DNA of 64,000 bases, from positions 1 to 64,000 of the forward strand of contig UZAN01039955.1 of the NCBI GenBank assembly GCA_900618425.1, written 5' to 3'. Position 1 is the first letter of the stretch; each line of letters begins with the position of its first letter. The stretch is from Echinostoma caproni. Taxonomy: Eukaryota > Platyhelminthes > Trematoda > Plagiorchiida > Echinostomatidae. The position numbers and the translations under genes are program-made. Positions 48,901-62,523 of this stretch are shown in pieces. Under the pieces are notes generated by a model, which did not search any database, was not told the DNA's origin, and saw only the letters and a list, made by a program, of their open reading frames with translations.

Positions 48901-50160
48901 GATAAATGAGGCCCTGCAGTATGAACCGATTGAGAGGAAGTGAACTGGACAAAGGACCTCATTATTCTTATTAGCCATGGCAGCAACTGACAGTCTATCC
49001 TGCTTCTCCATTCCCATTGTTCGAGGACGTGAGATGAGGCCGAGATCAGTACCGGATTCCCATGACTCAACAGTTTCCGTTCTTCTGAGCATTTATAACC
49101 CACGATATCCCAGCTCATATTGTCACGTAAAGTGCGAAATCTGGAGAATATCATCCTGCACAAATAAAAAAAAGAGTAAAGATTGACGATTGCAAGAGGA
49201 AAAAAGAGTTGTGTCCAAATGAGAGTCAAATTTTACAAGAATAGACAATCCGTCTGGACAGTCATGTGTGGTTCTCTCTTCGTCGTGCGTAGGGAATCTT
49301 CGCCAGTGTCATCAATATTTTCTATTACACACTTTGGTGTGACGGAAAATAGGTAAGAGCCGTGAACCCCACAGTGACGAGAATCTACCATTCGGTGATA
49401 GAAACCAGCCATCCGATTCCCGAGAGTTGGAGTAGTGAACTGCACAAGGTCCAGTATTGAGACGGAAGCGAGCAAAGCTTTTTATTACACAGTTGTGTTC
49501 CAAGTGTATGCAGGCGCAACACATACCTGTAAGCCTAGCTATAATGGGACCAATATTCAGTTTACAAATCTATGCTGGGTTTGAACAAGTTTAAATGTGC
49601 TACACTGAACCAAAGAGAAGTTTAAAGAACCATCAACGGAATTCTCTTCGTTTTATCTCACCGGGAAATCTCTAGGACGTATTCAATACGGTGGTGACGC
49701 ATAACCAACGCGAAAAAACGAATAAATATGGCTCCAGTCTCGAGTATATATGACTCCGATTATGATCATGCACAGATTGAGAAATTTTACTGAGATTCAA
49801 TGATCAACTGTTTTTAACTTTATTCAGTGGATAGGAAAACCGGGGTGTTTCCCATGGTTACGGAACCTTAGCTCAAGGTTCATTAGCATTTTCTCATAGA
49901 GTTTCATCCTTAGCTTATAGTTCATCAGTCTTCGCTTATGGTTTATGAGTCTTATCCACTGTTATATCGCGAGTAACTGAGGCCTAGTTGCCTCACATAC
50001 ATTCATACATGCAAATCTTTGGTGTCAGTAAAGTCCTTTTTACCCATACAAGTGCATCACATGTTTTATATACTAATTAAAGCTTTCAACTGTTTTTGAC
50101 ATACATACGTGAACAAGACTTGTTAATTCAGTTATCAATCGAGTTTTTTTTCTGTTACAT
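45970..50160. other. Non-coding stretch with unassigned minus-strand frames
   Basis: Minus-strand frames at 46391-46850 and 48626-49524 overlap in several phases and show protein-like words (for example SWDIVGYKCSEERKLLSHGN and PRSDFSYAHLLELFALPE). I cannot match them to a family. A decayed transposon is possible. No promoter, splice pattern or poly(A) signal links them into a gene. Confidence 0.3.
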
Positions 50161-50179
50161 AGGTTTTGCTACCGATCAG

Positions 50180-50720
50180 TGTTTGTAGTGGTGATCACCA
50201 TCATCATCGTATGGCGAAATACGGGGAATCGAACTTCACTGATCACTGCCAAACTCGCAATGCATATGCATTGGGGTTTGATGGACAGGTACTGCTAGGG
50301 TGTCCAGGCACTAAGTAGGAGAACAATCAGGGTTCTCAACCAAAGTCTTTAGTTCTGACAAGAACCTAACCGCAAGGCAGCCGGTGAAGCGAAGTGGAGG
50401 CTCATTTACTTGGATCAATTACCCCTTCACCATTTTTTACCGAGTGAAACCCAAATTCCATCCGAATCCCCAACCTGGAGGATCAGGAGATTGGACTTTG
50501 TCAGACCTCTACTCTTCGACCTTCCAGGCATGATTAGATCTTCGGCTTGACAGAAGCTATTCTGTGTCGCTCGTTGGGTCAGAGCGGTGCAAAAGCCATT
50601 ACACCAGGTCTAGGTGCAGTCTCGTTGTGATGGTCATCATGATGGTGATTACGCGATAAAGTTCGTGTAACAATATCCTGGAGGTTTTGAATTCGAACCC
50701 CACCACCACTGACATCCGTC
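50180..50720. repeat. Probable dispersed repeat next to a foldback element
   Basis: The block is richer in GC and poor in long frames. It ends in a B-box-like motif on the minus strand (GGGGTTCGAATTC, plus 50689-50701). Its texture resembles the untranslated leader of a fluke retrotransposon. I base this on general familiarity, and only a genome-wide copy count could confirm it. Confidence 0.35.
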
Positions 50721-50847
50721 TTGGTTTGGATTCAGCATCCTTCCATGAAGTTGGCTGTATTTTGGCATATTCACTGAATAAAAAGGAAATAAACGCACAA
50801 TTAAATGATTTTTCATAAGAGCAAGAACGAGCATAGTCACAGGACAG

Positions 50848-51003
50848 GTTGAATTCAACTGTATCACGTTATCTCTTCAGCTGTGTACAAACATTCATGT
50901 GAAAGTTTGATCAGGACATTGTCATTGTCATTGTCCTGATCGAACTTTCACATGAATGCTTGTACACAGCTGAAGAGATAACGTGAAACAGGTGAATTCA
51001 ATT
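50848..51003. repeat. Near-perfect palindrome, arms about 70 bp, loop 13 bases
   Basis: The left arm runs about 50849-50918 and the right arm 50932-51003. Shared segments are CACGTTATCTCTTCAGCTGT and CATTCATGTGAAAGTTTGAT, with their complements GAAGAGATAACGTG and CGAACTTTCACATGAATG. Only a handful of mismatches occur. The outer ends both hold GAATTCAA. The very short loop favours hairpin formation. It is a foldback or MITE-like element or a recent palindromic duplication. Confidence 0.85.
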
Positions 51004-51009
51004 ATATGA

Positions 51010-53090
51010 TTATTACAAAACAAGGTATAGTGTCTGGGGTTTCCATCTAGAGGGTCATCGTTCGATTTATGACAGCTTTCTTGTTTTCCTCGATCATTTC
51101 GTTGTTGTCGTCACAGTAAAAACACCCAAATAGAAAAGATGGAGTATTGTTTTTCCCATTGTGACCTCGTACTTAAGAGAGGGTTAGGCGAATGGTTAAC
51201 CAAAAGCGGTATGTACTCTTCAACTCAAAACTAGTCAACAGCATAAGAAGTGCGGTGGTCATTGCTAGAAAACGGTGGCGGGCAGATTGTTGAATCCAGA
51301 TCTGCATGTTCATGAGACCATGTAAAACGGAAAGATTCAGGAAATTTCTTTTACTCGGGAATAATGAATCTATGAAAAATTACATATTAAATCATGCCAG
51401 CTGATCCATAATTGCACTGAAATAGTGGCGAAAGTGATAATTGAGATTCCGAAATGCACAGATCGACTTGTTTGAGATTTTGACTGATCCTAACTCATCT
51501 GATCAATTGGAACTTTTCGGATGGTTGTACACTCACCTACTCATAGCTGCCCCATAGCTCTTTTACTTTAGCTTGACATTTCTTCGAGCTAATAGTCAGT
51601 ATGCTACACTGTTAAAAATATCGTAAGAAACGATTCTCGCATACATTTTTACCGCTGAGTCAGGCTAGACTAACGTTTTATGCCCACCCCCTCCTGACAG
51701 ACGACGTTGTTCACAAGGAACTTTTGCCGTTATTGCTGGTACATCGACAATTCAACACTCCTTGAAAATGAATCATACTTCCTATAAAAAAGGTTTTGAG
51801 CTATCCTAACCGAAATTCTTTCTTTATGATATAACGACTGAAACGAATGAGGCGACATTTGTAATGCACATCAAGTGATTTGACCTTTTCCGGTTGCTGT
51901 AAGTGCTGACCAACCTTACAACGAACGCTAATGTATCATCTGGCATCATGAAAACCCCCATCACATATGTCAGCTGAGTTCTGAAACGGATGAACAACTG
52001 GCACACAGGGCCATCATAAATATGGTATTAATAATGGTTTTTAAAAGTGGTTGCATTACGGAGTAATTTGGGGAAAACCACATAGATCTGTCTAATTTTT
52101 CTCAAATCATTTTCTAACTTGCAACTGAAGTTCACGCTGGAAATTTTCAAATTCGGATTAGCCAGTTTGAGACATCTGAATAACAGTAACAATATCGAAA
52201 TAGATTAATATGCCCAAGGTGAATGGCAAACTCATCAGGGCTATTTTTTTGTCGTTGTATAGGAAAATAAAGGAAATATGATCCACTTCAGATCCAACAT
52301 CTTTCTTCAGTCAAAAACCCCGTTCTTGCTAACTTTTCATTAAAAAATTATAATTGTACAACTGATAGGAAAGTGCATCCTTTGTCTGAATGCGCGATGA
52401 TTCTCTTTTAGCCATTGCTATTGAATTTATGTATTACTTGACTGTACCCACAACAACTTCATATTCGAGGAGTGCATTTTTGACACTCGGACCTTCGCAT
52501 TCTCGTTTGAAGAATAGAAGATAACGAAGCAGATTCACAGGAAAGCAGAAAATCCCAAGTGGTTTGTTTTCTACAAGTGTCTATTCTTTCATCGATCAGT
52601 GCGGATGCTCAGATCTTGATTAGAAAACTGACAAACTTATGCAGCTTGCTGAACTCTCGCCTTCCACATCAGTAACAGTGTGGTTTGTGCTCCGGAATCT
52701 TGGTCAAAAGTAGATAGTTAGGGTCCACTTGTGTTCGGAGGGTTATACCTGCTTCCATCAAGGCGGCGAAAGATGTCGTAAGAAGACCAGAAGCGGTATT
52801 GTTGCATTCATAAATGCATCGTGATGTGCCAGGTCCGAAGTGCGTTGAATCTACTCTCGTAAAAGTGTTGACCGACCGACTGTCGAATATCGCTCAAGAT
52901 TTTTGTCATTTTATTTCATTACTTTCCATTTCCAGTTTGAAACTAACTCATTTCTGGACCACCGTTCCATTCCTGACCCCCTTTCCTATAAACAAAGTGT
53001 TTACATATTATTTTTCACAATTTTAAACCGACATCTTCATCCCCTTTGAAGCTATTTGGTCTAAGTAAATTAAGTTTATCCAGCTCAAGA
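51010..53090. other. AT-rich non-coding stretch, no gene recognised
   Basis: Only short frames occur (none above 75 codons) and no recognisable motif. No clear repeat structure was seen. Confidence 0.55.
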
Positions 53091-53099
53091 AGAAATCCT

Positions 53100-56000
53100 G
53101 TTCTGTAGGCAGGTTTATCACCAATCTTCCTGGTCTATACGTTCATGGTTTGAAGTACTCAATTTCCACAAACGACCATCCCACTTTTCTACACATAACA
53201 ATTTACTCTCCTTCAACATTTCCTTACTTTACTCAGCAAAAACAGCTTGGAGAAACATACCGAATTCGTGTACTATTACTGTTCTCAAACTGTCTTTGAA
53301 AACAGCTGCCTCGTTTTTACATTTGCCTTCTCTCTATCATTTATGGACGTTTTCACTGACACAGTAAACACCATTTTTGGCCCGTATTGTCCTCGTGAGG
53401 ATCTTTCTCCACTATGTTGGGATAACATTCCTTCCGATAAAACAGAAAGAAGTTGCCTGTAAATCACACAATTATTTTGCAGTAAATCAACCATCCCGCA
53501 GGATTAAGTGTGAAATAGAGAAGTGAGATGAACCATTTTCTGGATGTATACTGGCAAGAAAGAATGGAAAATTAGTTTGGCAAGGAATCAGTCTCCTTTA
53601 TGAACGGCAGAAAGCTGCAAAACTTCATAGTACTGATATCATCTAGTTGAACTCGATGCTTATCCACTTCTCGGACACGCTTCTTCCCGTCGAGCTACTC
53701 CAGGATTGTCCCTTCCTATAAAAAGTTTCAAACTCCTCCCAGTATGAAAAATGTTTGAAGTTGAACTTGATGGCCAAAATCCTTCCAACCTCAAGCATGA
53801 GGTAATGATAACTATCGCCAAGAAATCCGCAGTTTCCTGTTCCATTACGAAGTCATAGAGACCTGTCGATATTGTCCCCATCCCTAAAGTATCCACTTCT
53901 AGTGTTTTGTCTAAGTGTTATTAACCTATTGCAATCTTTTCCCCCCGGGCTAAAACTTGCTGAACGTGATAGTGTTAGTCGTCCGTGTTCTTCTTTGACT
54001 GGCCTCAGTGATTCGATCCAGTTTGCGCACAATATGAGCATGCCCACCTTTCGGTCGGAGGATTTTGTCGTCTGCTTCATCACCAAGTCTCTAAATTACT
54101 CTGCGAAATCCTTTCTTTGTACAGTTCTTGATTATTCTCCTGCGTTCAGCTTCTTTTCTCCATCATCTCTTTGTCACACAATACAATCGTTTTATCATCC
54201 AATAACTTTTCATTTGTGGATAAAAGATCATTTTATCCTGCGAATTTCATCTAGTAGGTTTTGGAGGAAATTATCCCTTCCATTAGAAAATCATCCAAGT
54301 GTACTAATGGATGCTGTGCCTTTCGCCCATTATTCTGTATTTAGGTGATCTTTCCTTGTAATTGATAAACTCACGAAATACACAGGTGTTCTTCAATGCA
54401 GTCTATCTAATTTCCTTTCTCTGACTCTGAAAACTACTCATCTCTTTTCCATTCAATCGAGCCCCAAACTTAATCCACCGGTGGTTTTGAAGTACTTGCT
54501 TACTCTTTCGAAATCATCCCAGTGAACTTTCACCCGACTTACTTGAAAACGATTTCACTGCTCGTCGTCACGGTGTAGCAAACCTTAACTACATTTCACT
54601 CCTAATAGAATCCTATCAGTAATTTGCAAATATATATATCAAAATGATCGTGTTCCATACTCGGAACGCACTACACATGCAACTTTGGGGAGCAATGTTT
54701 TTGTACTTTTTCACTTGTTTTCTTTTTGTCGTCAAATGCAACGGCTTAGCGTGCCTTTTCACCAAAAGGTAGCTATCCCTGCTTACAAAAATCTTTCACT
54801 ACAATATCATCATAGCATCAACATCATGATAAAATATTTTTCCTTTAATTCGTCGATAGAAATGAACGGGATCATTAAAGCAAAAATGATAGTTGTTGTT
54901 GTAAGAACTTGAATAATCGAGAGCTCGAACAATGCGTGACTCCTCTTTAAAGCTCCAAACAGGCATTGATTACAGAAGAAAATCTTTCACCGGGGTCCAA
55001 GCAAACTCCGTGCCAAAATGTCCCCGAGGTGGAACATCATTTGCTAAATTAACAGTAATCTTTCAATACTTGATCCACTTTACACACCGTCTAGTGGTAC
55101 TTGTTCTTCTCTCGCTTCACAGTCTTCTTTTAACACCACAAGATTTACCACATAGGTACACACCTTGATCTCACCCCTAATTCAGCTTACGTGGACTTGT
55201 CGAGGTGAAGTAACTGTACTTGGAATGTCAATTATGTTACTGGGTCAACTGATTCCAGAGATTCACGTGCTCAGCTATGCCTTATGGAATTTCCGATCCC
55301 TTGAAAATACTGACGATCAATTCATGAAAAAATAGTGATTTGATGCTACAATCTAAGTTCTTTATTAAGACTACGCCCTTTCGATTGGTTGAGCCATATT
55401 TCCTCTTTCTCGGACTTATCGCACGATGACCACCCGAAAGACCTAATCCCGCTTACAGCTAATCACTTACAAGCATGATTTACTCAATTATGTACCTTTT
55501 ATGGTCTCGTTTTCCAGGTTACAGATTCCCACTCGAACAAAAATGCGTAAACGCAGTGGCTGCCAGTCAACGCTTGGTTGCATTCTCTCGTCCAAGATGA
55601 CTGTGCTCTTCTCATTGGTCAGCACGAACTGCAAGTCGCCTAGCGCAAAGATGATGAATCTGATACGCACACTCCATTCACGTATCCACCACAAAACGTG
55701 GATGGTTTATATACAAAAATTTTGAATCGACCAACAGGTTGAGGACCCATTTGTTGGAATCAATGATTCTAAATGCTCCCCTACGGACAAAGAGCACTGT
55801 AAGAAGAAAATAGGAAGTGAAGTAACCTCTTAGGTAAACTCCTCTTGGTGTGGCAAGTTTGAGGTTCTTTTGATTATTTTGGCAATGGCATCAACTATTT
55901 AGCCATTCAGTGTTTCCCTGGATTTTGCATTATAAAAGTATCATCATAACCAAGTTATACAGAGCTCTCCTTTGTACTCAGTCTCACATTTCAATTTGCT

Positions 56001-57480
56001 GCACATTGTTGATGGTGACTTTAACCACGCGTTCACATATCTCACTACCACTTCTAGCTTCACCGATATTTGTCTACCCTCCACAGGAAGTCGATCAAAG
56101 TTAGACAAATCAATTACTTATCACCCTGAACATTTTGTATTTAACCTCAATAGAGATCATGATTGGATTATAAAACGAACTAAAATACACGCCTGTCCGG
56201 TTCACAGTACACTGACAACAACCAGATCACCATTTGTCTTCGCAATATTTCCTCCCCAGAAACACTCTTTTTCTTAAGAGTTCTATTGGTGTCGCTTCTT
56301 TGTGATTTTTCCCCTATCGTTCTTTACATAATGCAGTCAGCTTATTCACCAGAACACTCAACAATATTTTAATCTAGCCTGCTCTTTCTGCAGTCCTCCT
56401 ACAAACCAAACAGGTGCACGCTAGATGCAGTTGCCTCTTTTGTCCGTAAAATTATCAAATCACTGAATGACGGTGCGAAATCTGAACTATTCATATGCTT
56501 TTGATTCTATTCCCTTCTCCGATCTCCTTAGTAAACCGGGGACCTTCGATTGTCAAAAGCATTCGTTAGCTTAACTGACTGATTACTTCTCAGTGAGAGC
56601 TCTTAATATACGCTGACGATCTAGTTTTATGTCAGACGGTCCCTAACGTTTCCTGACAGCAGAAATACCATTCAATGATTCTTTACTAATTTTGGTCTCA
56701 CTCCTAATCCCTCTAAATGGTTCCAATGTCTCTCTGCCTTACCACTTGCCTCTTTCCTATCTAATCCGGTATCGATTAGCTCGGAGCCGGTATCCTGGTT
56801 GTTATATTAAATACCTAGGGTCTTTTATTGATGCTAATTGTCATTGAACTTCTCACGTTCAATATACCGACATTAGATTTCGACGACTTTCTTTTCGTAT
56901 TGATAAAATTATCTGAACTCAACAAACGATCACCTCAAAATTCGGGTGTCATTGTGTTTTCCCGTTTTACTTTAGTATTCTTTATTAGTTTCCTGAAGAA
57001 AGACTAAGTTGCTTCAACATGGACAGATGAACATTAACTGTCTCTTTAATCCGGCTGAAGAAGTTGATAACCGATCTTTGTCAGCGTTATCTAAATGAAT
57101 GTGAAAAGTTTGTACACAAGTTGCTTATAGATTATACGAATCCACTGCACACATATTTACGTTGCTGTTGATTCTATCCTTCTACTAGATCCAAATAGCG
57201 CTGTGATCCTTCATGCATTCACATTTATATCGTAAATCTACGACACCCGCTGTAGTAAGTATTTCGGCTAACAAAGAACAGGTTTTTGTAGACTTTCTTA
57301 AAAGTTTCGAGACCGAACTAGTTTTTCTCCATTGTGTATATTTTTTACTAAAGCATTAGGCTTACAAGAATCATAATTACAACTAAAACGCTATCAACAG
57401 GATTACCGTAAAATTAATGTCGATGTGGATCGATCAAATAAAGTTGGTCCCCTTTCATCTTCCCACTGAATGTGGATGAA
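53100..57480 (+). mobile_element. Long, heavily mutated CR1/Jockey-like LINE
   Basis: The plus strand carries the motifs of a non-LTR retrotransposon in the expected order, spread over all three frames. An ORF1-like piece with SFPPGLKLAERDSVSRPCSS lies in 53872-54348. An endonuclease start (LWNFRSLENTDDQF) lies at about 55290. A VDGDFNH block at about 56006-56026 is followed by SRSKLDKSITYHP. Reverse-transcriptase pieces run from 56400. The length of about 4.4 kb is near full size for CR1-type elements. Numerous stops and frame changes show long decay. No simple tail was found at the 3' end. The left boundary is uncertain. Confidence 0.65.
55280..57300 (+). pseudogene. LINE ORF2 (endonuclease and reverse transcriptase) pseudogene
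   Basis: Recognisable parts in order: endonuclease N-terminus at about 55290; the GDFN block at about 56010; RT fingers (PNRCTLDAVASFV, about 56404-56442); motif A NYSYAFDSIP (56485-56514); motif C YADDLVLCQ (56609-56635); then FGLTPNPSKW and a C-terminal YLGSF-like block. Motif A normally starts with the catalytic Asp (D-Y-S-x-A-F-D). Here it is Asn, a one-base change. Motif C is in another frame and only about 41 codons downstream, so motif B (SGVPQG) and neighbours have been deleted. The copy cannot encode an active polymerase. Confidence 0.75.
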
Positions 57481-57659
57481 ACTGTGTAATGCTGCTCGTC
57501 CACACACTTTTCGGTGAGCCCCCAAATGTATGACACATTCTCGTCAAGGTTCACTCTAAAAAATGTTGTTCATTAGGGGCTAACTTCTCCAACCCGTAAA
57601 TCAGGATGCACGATGACAGGCAACTCATGTCCGCCTCTGTCACTCAATTTCGTGACACA

Positions 57660-57890
57660 GGTGGCAATCTCACCCGCCAAACTGAATTTTGCAAGACATG
57701 AGTGAGTGTTGCCTGTATACAAGATGCCTGTTGCATGCACTGCACGGGAGGAGGGGAGGAATAAAGAGAGCCAACCTGCCTACGAACGGACAAAAGTTGA
57801 AAACCACCACAGCAAGAAGAACTGAACATGTTACTTCGGTTGATGGCGAAATGTTTGCAAATAACTCACGACTCCGCACGGTGAGCGGAT
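57660..57890 (-). repeat. Fragment of the dispersed TTTGCAAACRTTTC repeat
   Basis: The minus-strand segment TTTGCAAACATTTCGCCATC followed by AACCGAAGTAACATG (plus about 57825-57859) resembles the plus-strand TTTGCAAACGTTTCATCACC then AGCTGAGGTAACAGC at about 2551-2585. Differences are mainly transitions. It is probably an old copy of the same dispersed element. Confidence 0.4.
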
Positions 57891-57899
57891 GAAAATGAT

Positions 57900-60800
57900 C
57901 TGAAATTTCTTATTACACTTTCTCTCTCTATTTCATATCTGACTTCTGCTTTATCAAGTATTTAAAAAATGNATTTATGCCGGACTCGAACCGACCACAT
58001 AATCAAGTTCTCACGTCCCTACGCATTGTGAGTTTCGTCCAAAAATCAAATTAGAAACACGGGACATAGTTTTTACGGGTATGCATTAGCGAATCAGAGC
58101 AACGATTCGAAACAATGTAATGCGGGCGATTAGATCGCACGAAATTGCCTATTGTCAGCTAGAAAGATGCACACGCTGAAGATTGAAGTACTGCCATATC
58201 CACTTCATCAAATTGTGAGCAACTTAATAGAGTTTTCAATCTCATAAATAACCACAAAAAAGAAAATTCAACAGAAGCAACCATTGGACTACTTAGTTCT
58301 AGAAAATCACCCAAAACGAACAAGAATTAAAAAGTTGTGCAATAAGTAGAATGCTTTCCTCTGGACAAAATAGTTCAATTTCACCAGTAGAACATCAGGT
58401 CTCGGCAAAGACAACTGAAAAACTAGTGAAAAAGGGAACATATTGGGTGAGAGTGAAAACGCATGGACCTAAGCAAATTACTCCCCTTCTCCCTGCTCAA
58501 ACGCTTCAAATGAGATTGAATAATGCAATTCAGTTGGATGATGATGGCAGGCCGATGGATGGCATCAGGGGGTCGAGGTCGGAGCAGTTTATAAGCGTGT
58601 GAAAGTGGTTTCACTATCAACGACCATCTGGGCCTAATCTCTTTTCATCGAACTTAGTCAGACCCAGGGTAATGTTGACAACGCATTGACCCACCCAGAT
58701 ATTGAATTCGTAGCGTTGTGCTACCGGGTCTTAATCCTCACAAGTGTGCCATCGTAGCCCCTCGTAATTCGTCCCTACTTCAACTAATCTGAGTGCTGCC
58801 TGTGGAGGGAAATGAATTTCCTCCAAGTCTGACCCGTCCACTCTGCGCACATATGACAATTTTTCGGCCTTAGCAATCGTGATGACCACTGTAAGTAATC
58901 AATCCGGAAATGGTTGTCCGTCCATCTTCTGTCACTTTGATTTGGCCGCCCGAGCCCTACTTGTATTGGAGAGAAGCTTTCATCATCACTTTATTGCAAA
59001 CATACACTCAAGTTTTAAGATTAGCCTATTTGATTAGATATATTTCGGGGAATAATCGGGGATATTTTCGATGCGATAAAAATCTTGTAGCAGTTGACTG
59101 GTACGTGACAATACGAACTGTGAAGTTACAACTCTCAGTCAATAACAGATTCAAAAAGTGTCTAACAGCAAAATGTGAAGCCAGTGGTAGGACTGTAAGG
59201 CGTGCGATGGACAATGTACGTAAAGTGATCAGCCAAAGTGGGGTTTATCACTTATTCAATCTGTATTTTTCCGTCTGGACAAGGGTTGCTTTTTCATTAA
59301 GGGTGGTCATCTCAATCTGCAACATGTTGATAAAAAATCAACACTACTCGGTTCGTGATGAATTAGCGGGCTCATTGGGAAATTAGTTCTACGGATTAAG
59401 AATCACTTTTTGATTAGAAAACTGGGCTGTGCTCAACACCGATATGAAGATCAAAACGACCAAATCGAAGAGCTTGCCAATTTCACCAACCAGCACTGAG
59501 CACGTTGCACCACTAAACGGAAAATCAATCGACATTTCACCCCACTTCAGATGCCGATGGTCACTCAAACTCCACAACAACCAAACCAAGAAAACGAAAT
59601 AGCAACTCGAAAAGACAGATCTCGAAGAGAGTATTTTAAAGTTAAGGGGTAACTATGGCACAAAGAGATCAGTACCGAAATTAAATTTCTGTTCTTCTAT
59701 AAGATCCATTCATCTCTGCTGTGAAAAAGCCATTATTTCAAAAAATATATACGTAGACTTGGTCTTCGAGTCCTCTGGCACAACAGATTCTCCTATAAGG
59801 AAACGTGACTTTGATAGTACAGAATAAAACGCATCCAGGTGCTCGCTGGTCAGTGCCACCTTTGAAGTCCAGTCAACTAGGGAACGTAACATACGAGTAG
59901 TTAACCAAAGTCGTGAATACCCCCCGCTGTAACGGTTAGCGTTGCTATACCGATGAACAACTTAAAAGGGAGCGCAGAATCGTTGATTTCAACGAAGAAA
60001 ACATAGAGACTCAACAAATCTACAAATTTCACTAACGGAACAAAAAAAACCTGGAGCTGGTTTGGGATGACCATATCTCAGGATTAACAGTGAAATAAAT
60101 TTATCAATACGGCTTGTTCTTTCTGAGGAGATAGGCGAATTAAAAGTCAGTAAGTAAATACCGTTTGAAGTGCTAAATACCGAAGTGAATTTTAAATGTA
60201 CAAGGAGATTCGCGAAACCAATATCCGGATATAATTTTGACCACATATTATGGATGCTATAATGCATGTGGCGATTACGTATTGAAAGGTTTGAAATGGA
60301 ACAGTGTGGCTTTAAATTGTCAATAAAGACAACCAAGGAAATCAGCTCTACTCGAGAATGGCTAATCTAGCTTCATATCATTTCAACAGAAAACACAGAG
60401 TTCTCCTAATATGTCGATTACTAAAGTGCCCATGCTAAGTTTTATTCATATAATGGTGCAGGCTACAAAACCAACTGTCCATGATTAAGTCACAATCACT
60501 TCAGCTACAACCCATTGTTTGAGAGTGTAGGGGACAAAAACTGGTTCCAAAAGTTACGGAACCACGAAAAGCAGAAAGTGGTAAACTAAATAAGCCACAG
60601 ATACAACATTACTGATGCGCATAAAAACAGAAAATTGAATTTCCCCTCCAGCCAAATAAACAATCACTCGGGTAATTACTCTGAAAAATAATGGTGATAC
60701 AAATGTATTTTGAGTAGTAATATTTACCTCAAAAACCTTACTACTAATGAGTAGCACCAAAGTGAAGTACAAAATCTCACGCTTCCGAACGGGTAGGTGA

Positions 60801-62400
60801 TCCCATAACAGCCCGTAAGAGGGAGGAATTCAATCTACTAAAGTTAAACCAGCAAATGAATAAATGAGCTGTTTGAAACTAGCGAGAAATAGTTCTTTTC
60901 GCACCGAAAAGACAAAGGAGCTCCTGACTTTAAATCAGTAACAGTGAACTAAATGCTATTGGTGAAAAACTGAAATGTGTGATTTGAAAAATACACGTTT
61001 AAGAAAATTTCGCGCCACTGAATCATCTTAAGTAATCCGGCTCATGGAAGGGTGTGTCGGTTCCTTGCTGAGTCGTAGAACTGCAGTCACACAAACCAAC
61101 GTCAAAAATCACTTATTTCAGCACACACCACCTCAAAGGTACAGAATACATAGGTATTTCAATTTCCGGTCTCACGATGACATCGGTTTTAGTAATCTGT
61201 TTTTATTTTATTTTCCCATGAAAATTTTATTCCCAAGCAGCGATAAATATCGAGATGTATTGACATGAATACGAATATCTGAAAACGAGCTTGTTCGCCA
61301 CTCTGTTGTTTTGTTTGAAATGTGCTCTGTGGGATTAATTCAACCGATTCGAAAATCATTTTAAGTTTCCGAAGATGAGTTTTCTGAAGATAGGTAGAAA
61401 TAACCACCAAATATTGAAACATTCGAAAATTGACTAGTTAGAAATTTGCGAATACCTAATAAACACGAAAATAAAAACATAATATACTATCGATATTAAG
61501 TAATGACTAATTCGGAATGCGAGAAGTGTTGTTAATTTGATTGTGGTAGTAGCAAGAGAGCAGACTGTGTTGAAATCCGTCCACAACCGTACTATATCTT
61601 CATTGGTTCATATATTATATCATAACATTTGTGTTCAAATCACAGGAAGTGAAATATCATTTAAAAGAATACCATTAGATTTGAAATGGGTACCTGTCAG
61701 TTTGTGTCTCATACATTCTCGTGAACTTACATGAGGCGCAAGATTACATCGAGATAAGAAAAACAACATGCTGCTCTCATCGGTTTGATAGTACAGTAGA
61801 CAATGGAAATAAAATTTCGAGCAACTAGACGATGCAAAAAAGGTTGTTTCAGGCATAACCATTTTTTCTATTCCTTAAAGACAATAATTTTTTTGAATTA
61901 ATAGCCAAACAGCCGTATAGTCTGATATCTTGGTTGGTGATGAAAAGTTTATGTAATTATCAAGCTCGGCTAGCGGCTGAATACCAAGCTATTCAATCTG
62001 AGTTCCTAACACAATCAACTTCCTTTGCGAACTTGTTAAACACCAATAAATCCGGGTGGCCAATAACGGCCTTATTAATGATCTCCCACGGTTTAATTAG
62101 TATTTAACGTACCCTCCCAATTTGATGAAGTTATGTAGGTTGTCATAGGGAGATAGTCAAGCGGCATGGAGGTAGTGTGCCCGAATCTTCCTACAACCGA
62201 CGAACCTCATCACTTATTTCTCTCTTTCCACCCTTGTGTGGATAATTTCCTATTTCCTAAAACATTTTCTAAACTGGCTATTCAATGAAAGAAACCAAAT
62301 TGCTATTATTAAACGTATATGCTGTCAAATAAGTCTACGAACGCTTCTATTTCTCTACCGGAAATAAGGGCTTCAAAAGAGGAGAGGGAAGGACGTCAAT
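57900..62400. other. Non-coding stretch between the LINE and DHX16
   Basis: No domain is seen. Frames at 58351-58602 (83 codons) and 58910-59386 (158 codons) have no recognisable motif and no splice context. There is a single N at 57972. The DNA is mostly AT-rich. Confidence 0.5.
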
Positions 62401-62409
62401 TACTGAATA

Positions 62410-62415
62410 TTTATT
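62410..62415 (-). terminator. DHX16: DHX16 poly(A) signal (AATAAA)
   Basis: The canonical hexamer lies on the minus strand 108 bases past the stop codon, within TGTACAATAAATATTC. It implies a short 3' UTR of about 125-130 bases with cleavage near 62395. Confidence 0.7.
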
Positions 62416-62523
62416 GTACAAAGTAATCAAGATACTGTTTATATACATGCGAACAACGCAAGGGCATATACACACAACAATTCACAGCACAAAAGTTTCG
62501 ATCCATCCGTTTTCAGCTAAACT

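Noticed and set aside
58910..59386. 158-codon plus-strand frame
   Set aside because: No recognisable domain, biased by AT-rich codons, no supporting signals.
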